Positions 59,129-64,000 of a DNA stretch of 64,000 bases are shown here, one piece after another (positions within the stretch are counted from its first letter, which is position 1; each line of letters opens with the position of its first letter). Origin of the DNA: Streptomyces fagopyri (lineage in GTDB: Bacteria; Actinomycetota; Actinomycetes; Streptomycetales; Streptomycetaceae); assembly GCF_009498275.1 (NCBI RefSeq), contig NZ_CP045643.1, positions 5,766,001 to 5,830,000 on the forward strand, written 5' to 3'. The notes below the pieces were generated by a model that saw only the letters and a list, made by a program, of their open reading frames with translations, was not told the origin of the DNA and did not search any database. Made by a program: the position numbers and the translations under genes.

Positions 59129-60232
59129 GTGAACGCGAGGGACGAGACGGACGAGATCCGAGGCACCGCACAGGGCACCGGCCCCGTACCCCTCTCCGTA
59201 TTGGACCTGGTCACCGTAGGCGCCGGCCGCACCGCCACCGACGCCCTCCGCACCAGCGTCGCCATCTCCCGCCTCGCGGAATCCCGCGGCTTCCACCGCT
59301 ACTGGGTCGCCGAGCACCACTCCATGCCGGGCGTCGCCTCCTCCTCACCGGCCGTGATCCTCGCCCACCTGGCCGCCCACACCACCCGCATCCGCCTCGG
59401 CTCCGGCGGCGTCATGCTGCCGAACCACGCCCCTCTGGTCATCGCGGAGCAGTTCGGAACCCTGGAGGCCATGGCTCCCGGCCGGGTGGACCTCGGCCTC
59501 GGCCGCGCCCCCGGCACGGACGGCGCCACCGCGGCGGCCCTGCGCCGCACGGACCACCCGGGCGAGGGCGCCGACGACTTCCCCCAGCAGCTCGCGGAGC
59601 TGACCCGCTTCCTCGACGACGACTTCCCCGACGGCCACCCCTACGGCCGTATCCACGCCGTACCCGGCCCGGTCCAGGCCACCTCGCCCGGCGGCGTCCA
59701 GTCCCCGCACCGCCCCCCGATCTGGCTCCTCGGCTCCTCCGGCTTCAGCGCGCGTCTGGCCGGTGTCCTCGGCCTCCCCTTCGCCTTCGCCCACCACTTC
59801 TCGGCGCAGAACACGATCCCGGCCCTGGACCTGTACCGCGAGTCCTTCCGGCCGAGCGAACTGCTGGACTCGCCGTACGCCCTGATCGGCGTCTCCGCCC
59901 TCGCCACGGACGACGAGAAGGAGGCCCGCCGCCAGGTGATGGCCGCCGCGCTGAACATGGTCCGCCTGCGCACCGGCCGCCCCGGCCTGGTCCCGACCCC
60001 GGAGGAGGCGGAGGCGTACACGTTCTCGCCGATGGAGCGGGAGTTCGTCACCTCCTGGAACGCCAACGTCATCCACGGCACCGCCGACGAGGTCCGCGCC
60101 GGTCTCGACGACCTCCGCAAGCGCACCGGCGCCGACGAGCTGATGATCACGGGCAACGCCCACAGCGGTGACGTACGCCTGCGCTCGTACGAACTGATCG
60201 CGGACGCCTACGGGCTGCCGAAGGCCCCGTAG
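59129..60232 (+). CDS. LLM-class flavin-dependent oxidoreductase
   Basis: 367 residues from GTG 59129 behind AGGAGG. Luciferase-like fold: SVLDLVTVGAGRTATDALRTSV, RGFHRYWVAEHHSMPG, TTRIRLGSGGVMLPNHAPLVIAEQFGTLEAMAPGRVDLGLGRAPGTDG and VIHGTADEVRAGLDDL. This is the group 1 bacterial luciferase-like alkanal monooxygenase type using FMN (with a separate reductase). The substrate is unknown. It ends convergently 14 bp from the cdgA-like gene. Confidence 0.9.
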   Translation: MNARDETDEIRGTAQGTGPVPLSVLDLVTVGAGRTATDALRTSVAISRLAESRGFHRYWVAEHHSMPGVASSSPAVILAHLAAHTTRIRLGSGGVMLPNHAPLVIAEQFGTLEAMAPGRVDLGLGRAPGTDGATAAALRRTDHPGEGADDFPQQLAELTRFLDDDFPDGHPYGRIHAVPGPVQATSPGGVQSPHRPPIWLLGSSGFSARLAGVLGLPFAFAHHFSAQNTIPALDLYRESFRPSELLDSPYALIGVSALATDDEKEARRQVMAAALNMVRLRTGRPGLVPTPEEAEAYTFSPMEREFVTSWNANVIHGTADEVRAGLDDLRKRTGADELMITGNAHSGDVRLRSYELIADAYGLPKAP

Positions 60233-60246
60233 CGCGACCGGCCGCC

Positions 60247-62265
60247 TCAGGCCTGGGCGCAGGCCGCCGTCAGCAGCGCGGAGATGCGCTCCGGTGTCAC
60301 CGGGCGGGAGTACAGCCATCCCTGCCCGGTGTCGCAGCCGATGCCGCGCAGCCGGGACGCCTGGGAGGCGGTCTCCACGCACTCGGCGGTCACCGTCAGG
60401 CCCAGCCGGTGGGCGAGCTGGATGAGAGCCTCGACGATGACCTCGTCGGCGGGGCTGGGGTGGGCGGAGGCGCCGTCATGGCCCTCGTACTGGAAGCCGC
60501 GGACGAAGGAACCGTCCAGTTTCAGGACGGAGACCGGCAGCCGGCTGAGGTAGGCGAGGTTCGAGTAGCCGGTGCCGAAGTCGTCGATGGCGATCCGGAC
60601 GCCCATGTCGCTGAGCGACTGAAGGGCCTGCAGCGGGCGGCCCGCCGAGCCCATCACCGCCGACTCGGTCAGCTCCAGCTGGAGCAGGTGCGGGGCGAGG
60701 CCGGTCTCCGCGAGGATCGCCCCCACGTCCGCGACCAGGTCGGAGTCCCACACCTGCCGTACGGCGACGTTGACGCTGACGAAGATCGGGGGCGCGTCCG
60801 GATGGTCCAGCTGCCAGCGGCGTGTCTGCCGGCAGGCGGTGGCCAGCACCCAGCGGCCGAGCTGCACGATCGAACCGTCCTCCTCGGCCAGTCCGATGAA
60901 CCTGTTCGGCGTCAGCGTGCCGAACTGCGGGTGGTTCCAGCGCACGAGCGCCTCGACGCCGCGCACACCGCCGTCCTCCATGCCCACCAACGGCTGGTAC
61001 TCCAGGGCGAATTCGTTCCGCTCGACGGCGGCCCGGAGGGTGGAGGAGAGCGCCTGGCGGGTCATGCGGTGGGCGTTGCGCTCCGGGTCGAAGAGCGTCC
61101 AGCGGCCCTTGCCGTCCGCCTTCGCCCAGTACAGCGTCGTGTCCGCGGCCTGCATCAGACCGGTGGCGGTCGTCCCGGCGGCACGGCGCTCGACGACCCC
61201 GATCGACGCGGAGAGCGACAGGCGCCGGCCGGAGAGGTCGAACGGCGCCTGAAGTGACGTCAGGACCGACTCGGCGAGGTCCGCCACCTGGTCGGTGCCC
61301 GTGGAGTCCTCGACGAGCAGCGCGAACTCGTCGCCGCCCAGCCGCGCCACCAGCGGAGTGGCGGCTCGCCCAGAGCCGGCCACGTCGGCGCACCGCGTCA
61401 GCCGCTCGGCGACGGCCGCGAGCAGCCGGTCGCCCACCCGGTGGCCGAGCGTGTCGTTGACCGCCTTGAACCCGTCCAGGTCCAGAGAGCAGAGCCCGAT
61501 CCGGCCGGTGCGGCCCTCCTCGTACGCCTCCGCCTCCAGCGCGGTCGTCAGACGTTCGAAGAACAGGGTGCGGTTGGGCAGCCGGGTCACCGGGTCGTGC
61601 ATCTGCAAGTGCCGCAGCCGCGCCTGGAGTTCACGGCGGGGGCTGAGGTCCGTGACGGACAGCAGCACCGCCTCCTCGCCCGGGGGCAGCGGCGCGACCG
61701 TCACCTGCACCCACAGCGAGTGCCCGTCGGGGTGCTTGAGCCGCCGGGTGCAGCGCAGCCGGGCCTGCCGGCCGCGCAGCACCTCCCGGTAGGCGTGCCA
61801 GGTGCGGGCGTCGGAGGCCAGGTCCACCAGATCGGCGGCGATCCGCCCGGTGAGCGCGCCGGATCCGAGGCCGAGCAGCGCGTCCAGCGACTCGTTGGCG
61901 GTGACGACCAGACCCTCCCGGTCCACGACGGCCATCGGGAGCGGCGCCGCGGCGAAGGCGGCGCGGAACGTACCGGGAGACGTCCCGGACGACCCGGTCG
62001 CGTCGGGAAGCCGCTCCGTCGGGACGTGCGTGCCGGACGGCGCGGCGGGCGAGGAGCCGGACGGCGCGGCGGGCGAGGAGCCGGACGGCGCGGCGGGCGA
62101 GGAGCCGGACGGTGGGACGCGCGGAGCCACGGGCGGGGCGGGTGCGCCGGGTGGGCCGGAAGGTGTTCCGGTGGACGTACGAGGAGATGTGGTGGTGTGA
62201 CGCTCTGTGACGGCCGGCCGGTCGAGGTCTGCCGCGGGCGCCGGCCCTTCGGACGTTCCGCTCAC
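60247..62265 (-). CDS. cdgA: PAS-GGDEF-EAL c-di-GMP turnover protein (CdgA-like)
   Basis: 672 residues from GTG 62265 with GGGAG upstream; an ATG at 62454 would add 63 residues. A Pro/Ser-rich N-terminus with three 8-residue repeats leads to a PAS domain (about 102-212), a GGDEF domain with intact RLGGDEF (310-314) and no RxxD inhibitory site, and an EAL domain with VEALVRW (438-440) plus ELTESAVMG and DDFGTGYSNL. Both catalytic motifs are canonical, so cyclase and phosphodiesterase activity are possible. The architecture and the BldD-like box upstream match S. coelicolor CdgA, which affects development. Confidence 0.88.
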   Translation of the reverse strand: MSGTSEGPAPAADLDRPAVTERHTTTSPRTSTGTPSGPPGAPAPPVAPRVPPSGSSPAAPSGSSPAAPSGSSPAAPSGTHVPTERLPDATGSSGTSPGTFRAAFAAAPLPMAVVDREGLVVTANESLDALLGLGSGALTGRIAADLVDLASDARTWHAYREVLRGRQARLRCTRRLKHPDGHSLWVQVTVAPLPPGEEAVLLSVTDLSPRRELQARLRHLQMHDPVTRLPNRTLFFERLTTALEAEAYEEGRTGRIGLCSLDLDGFKAVNDTLGHRVGDRLLAAVAERLTRCADVAGSGRAATPLVARLGGDEFALLVEDSTGTDQVADLAESVLTSLQAPFDLSGRRLSLSASIGVVERRAAGTTATGLMQAADTTLYWAKADGKGRWTLFDPERNAHRMTRQALSSTLRAAVERNEFALEYQPLVGMEDGGVRGVEALVRWNHPQFGTLTPNRFIGLAEEDGSIVQLGRWVLATACRQTRRWQLDHPDAPPIFVSVNVAVRQVWDSDLVADVGAILAETGLAPHLLQLELTESAVMGSAGRPLQALQSLSDMGVRIAIDDFGTGYSNLAYLSRLPVSVLKLDGSFVRGFQYEGHDGASAHPSPADEVIVEALIQLAHRLGLTVTAECVETASQASRLRGIGCDTGQGWLYSRPVTPERISALLTAACAQA
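62039..62110. repeat. Three exact 24-bp tandem repeats in the cdgA-like gene
   Basis: Unit of 24 bp, three copies, encoding Ser-Gly-Ser-Ser-Pro-Ala-Ala-Pro in the disordered N-terminal region. Confidence 0.95.
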
Positions 62266-62486
62266 CGCTCGCTCCCGCAGTGCACTCGTTCTTCGTATGG
62301 GTCTCTCGGAGTGGTCGGCCGGTGCTGGACGGCCGAACAAGCCGTGTCCGTGCAGGAAAGTGTGCCGATCATAGAGGCTGCCCTCGGGGCCTTGCAGCCA
62401 CTCTCCAGTGTCCCGGAACAACCACCCGTTCCGACAGATCGTTTCTGCCTGCATCTGGACCGGATCCTTTGTCCGGCGATCATATG

Positions 62487-62499
62487 TGACGTTCCGTGA
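62487..62499 (-). promoter_or_regulatory. BldD-box-like site upstream of cdgA
   Basis: TGACGTTCCGTGA; in the other orientation TCACGGAACGTCA keeps both TNAC and GTNA halves of the BldD consensus with two central mismatches. It is 222 bp upstream of GTG 62265. S. coelicolor cdgA is a known BldD target. The rest of 62266-62631 shows no gene. Confidence 0.5.
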
Positions 62500-62631
62500 G
62501 TGTTCGGGGTGTCGGCCGGGATGGTGGTGGCGCGCGACCCCTCACTCTTCCGGTGCAGACAAAGAGGGCAAAGTAGTACGAAATGACCCAAGCTGGGTGC
62601 GGTGTCCCGAAATCCGCATCCGGAGGTCGAC

Positions 62632-64000
62632 GTGCCGCGTCAGCTCCCCCTGAGGAGTCTCGCCCGTGGGGTCCTGCGCGGCTTCGCTCCCGAAGGGGCG
62701 TCGCGCTGGCGCAGTACCGCGGCCGCGTTCACCTCGCTGGCGGCCGTGGTGGCGACCTCCCTGGTGACGGGCCCCGCCCTCGCCGAACCCCTCTTCGCCC
62801 CCTGCGCCCTGAAACGGACCGACGCCCACCACTCGGAGGGCCTGGACGTCTGGAACGCCGCCTACCCGCGCCCCACCCGCCCCCTCGACGCGGTGCTCGT
62901 CTTCCTCTCCTTCCCCGACTCACGCCCGCGCACCACACCGGCCGAACTGACGGCCGATTACTTCCCCTCCACCAGCCGCTTCTTCGAACGCGCCTCCTAC
63001 GGCAGGTTCACGCTGCGTCCGCATCCCCAGCGCGACTGGATCCGGATGCCGCACGCCTCCACCTCGTACGCCATGCGGCGCGACTGGAACACCGCGCGCC
63101 GTGCCGCCTATCTGCGCGACGCGATGGGCGTGGCGGACCGGCGGATCGACTTCTCGCGCTACGACATCGTGTACTTCGTCGCCGATCCGGACGCGCCGGG
63201 CGTCGACTCCGACGCGACGAAGGTCGTCAACCTCGACACCCCGCTGCGGGCCGACGGCAAGGACATCAGGCGCGTCGTCACGGTCTTCGAGAAGCACCCG
63301 CCGGACCGGCTCGTCCTCGCCCATGAGACGGGGCACGTGTTCGACCTGCCCGACCTCTACCACCGGCCCTCCGACGGCAAGGGCGACTGGGACACGTACG
63401 TCGGCGACTGGGACCTGATGGGCAGCCAGTTCGGTCTCGCGCCCGATCTGTTCGGCTGGCACAAGTGGAAGCTGGGGTGGCTGGAGCCGCGGCAGGTGGT
63501 GTGTGTGGGCGCCCACGGGAGCACGCGGGTGACGCTGGAGCCGCTGGGCGCCGGGCCGGTGTCCGCCGGTGTGGGCGCCGCGGGGGCGCCGGGCGTCGGC
63601 ACGGCTCCGGAGGTGGACCCTTCCGGAGTTTCCCGCGGCGCTTCCGGCTCTTCCGGTGCTTCGGAGACGGGTGTTCCGCGCTCGGACGGCCGGACCCCGG
63701 GGCTGGACTCGAACGGCGGCGAGCCGGGTCTCAAGGGTGCCGGGGCGGCCGTCGTCGGGGGTGGCGGCCCGCATGCGAAGGGCACCGGGTCGGGTGGGAC
63801 GGACGCCGGGTCGGGTGCGGCGGACGCCGGGTCGGGCGTCGAGGGCGCCGGCGCGGGCTCGCGGACCGCCGGGGAGGGTTCGCGGACCGCTGGTTCCGGT
63901 GCGCAGATCCCCGGTTCCGGACCCGTGCCCGTCGGCTCCGGCGTACCGGCTTTCGGCTCCGGGCGCGGTACCAAGCTGGCGGTCGTCCGTACGGGGCCCG
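62632..64000 (+). CDS. Secreted M6-type metalloprotease domain protein (3' end outside window)
   Basis: At least 456 residues, running off the right edge. GTG 62632 has CGGAGG five bases upstream. The signal segment is AAAFTSLAAVVATSLVTGPALA. DAVLVFLSFPDSRPRTTPAEL and the zinc motif LAHETGHVFDLPDLYH (His231, Glu232, His235) match immune inhibitor A/M6 peptidases; MGSQFGLAPDLFGWHKWKLGWL follows as in that family. After residue 295 an Ala/Gly/Ser-rich stretch of about 150 residues interrupts the expected beta domain, before regular sequence resumes (GTKLAVVRTG) at the edge. Function: extracellular protein degradation (inferred). Confidence 0.82.
   Translation, partial: MPRQLPLRSLARGVLRGFAPEGASRWRSTAAAFTSLAAVVATSLVTGPALAEPLFAPCALKRTDAHHSEGLDVWNAAYPRPTRPLDAVLVFLSFPDSRPRTTPAELTADYFPSTSRFFERASYGRFTLRPHPQRDWIRMPHASTSYAMRRDWNTARRAAYLRDAMGVADRRIDFSRYDIVYFVADPDAPGVDSDATKVVNLDTPLRADGKDIRRVVTVFEKHPPDRLVLAHETGHVFDLPDLYHRPSDGKGDWDTYVGDWDLMGSQFGLAPDLFGWHKWKLGWLEPRQVVCVGAHGSTRVTLEPLGAGPVSAGVGAAGAPGVGTAPEVDPSGVSRGASGSSGASETGVPRSDGRTPGLDSNGGEPGLKGAGAAVVGGGGPHAKGTGSGGTDAGSGAADAGSGVEGAGAGSRTAGEGSRTAGSGAQIPGSGPVPVGSGVPAFGSGRGTKLAVVRTGP

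Overview
The window is Streptomyces chromosome. Evidence: very high GC with strong third-position GC bias, GTG/TTG starts behind GGAGG-type ribosome sites, and several signature actinomycete loci: cslA-glxA-cslZ, a cdgA-type PAS-GGDEF-EAL protein, class E and F sortases, DasR-type operators and ehuABCD. From 14.9 kb onward the content looks like ordinary conserved Streptomyces chromosome. From memory, the csl locus and cdgA correspond to S. coelicolor SCO2838-SCO2836 and SCO2817, running in descending order here.

Region A (0.2-14.7 kb) is a defence island of lower GC. On the minus strand one operon encodes a MutL/MORC-like GHKL ATPase, a Z1-domain superfamily II ATPase, a NaeI-family endonuclease, an NgoMIV-family endonuclease and a Vsr nickase (14734 to 7790). 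Characterised NaeI and NgoMIV both cut GCCGGC, so this operon appears to carry two unrelated nucleases for one site. A C5-cytosine methyltransferase (1705-2838) is the obvious protecting enzyme. Between them lies a second minus-strand set: a winged-helix/zinc-ribbon protein, a ParB-like protein and an SNF2-like helicase (6889 to 2893). An HNH endonuclease (810-1562), an HTH regulator with a perfect 19-bp intragenic inverted repeat, and a small GHKL kinase-like regulator with a TTA codon complete the island. This is the part most likely to be an under-described system.

Region B (14.9-26.7 kb) holds a SEC-C protein, a secreted GH30-like glycosidase, a class E sortase, a YidC/Oxa1-type insertase, a fumarylacetoacetate hydrolase-family enzyme, an HbpS-like protein with a Gfo/Idh/MocA oxidoreductase and a divergent ROK regulator, and a Gly-rich surface protein ending in LAETG, the motif class E sortases prefer.

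Region C (26.0-32.8 kb) is a phosphonate (2-aminoethylphosphonate type) uptake and degradation operon. It comprises a GntR/UTRA regulator, a FAD-dependent amine oxidoreductase, a phosphonatase-like hydrolase, an ABC ATPase, two permeases and a lipoprotein binding protein. A decayed gene remnant follows.

Region D (32.9-45.7 kb) carries a HAD-IIA phosphatase, a class F sortase with a probable partner protein, and the hyphal-tip glycan locus (cslZ GH6, glxA radical copper oxidase, cslA glycan synthase). Next come tRNA-Lys, an NlpC/P60 protein with peptidoglycan-binding repeats, an SPFH protein, and an AA10 lytic polysaccharide monooxygenase behind two DasR-type operators.

Region E (45.7-64 kb) contains an acyl-CoA synthetase, an M18 aminopeptidase, a second identical tRNA-Lys, an IclR regulator, the ehuBCDA transporter operon (ectoine type), and next to it DUF3830, amidase, 2-hydroxyacid dehydrogenase and two maleate-isomerase-like genes. 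It ends with an LLM flavin oxidoreductase, the cdgA-like c-di-GMP protein and a truncated M6-type metalloprotease running off the right edge.
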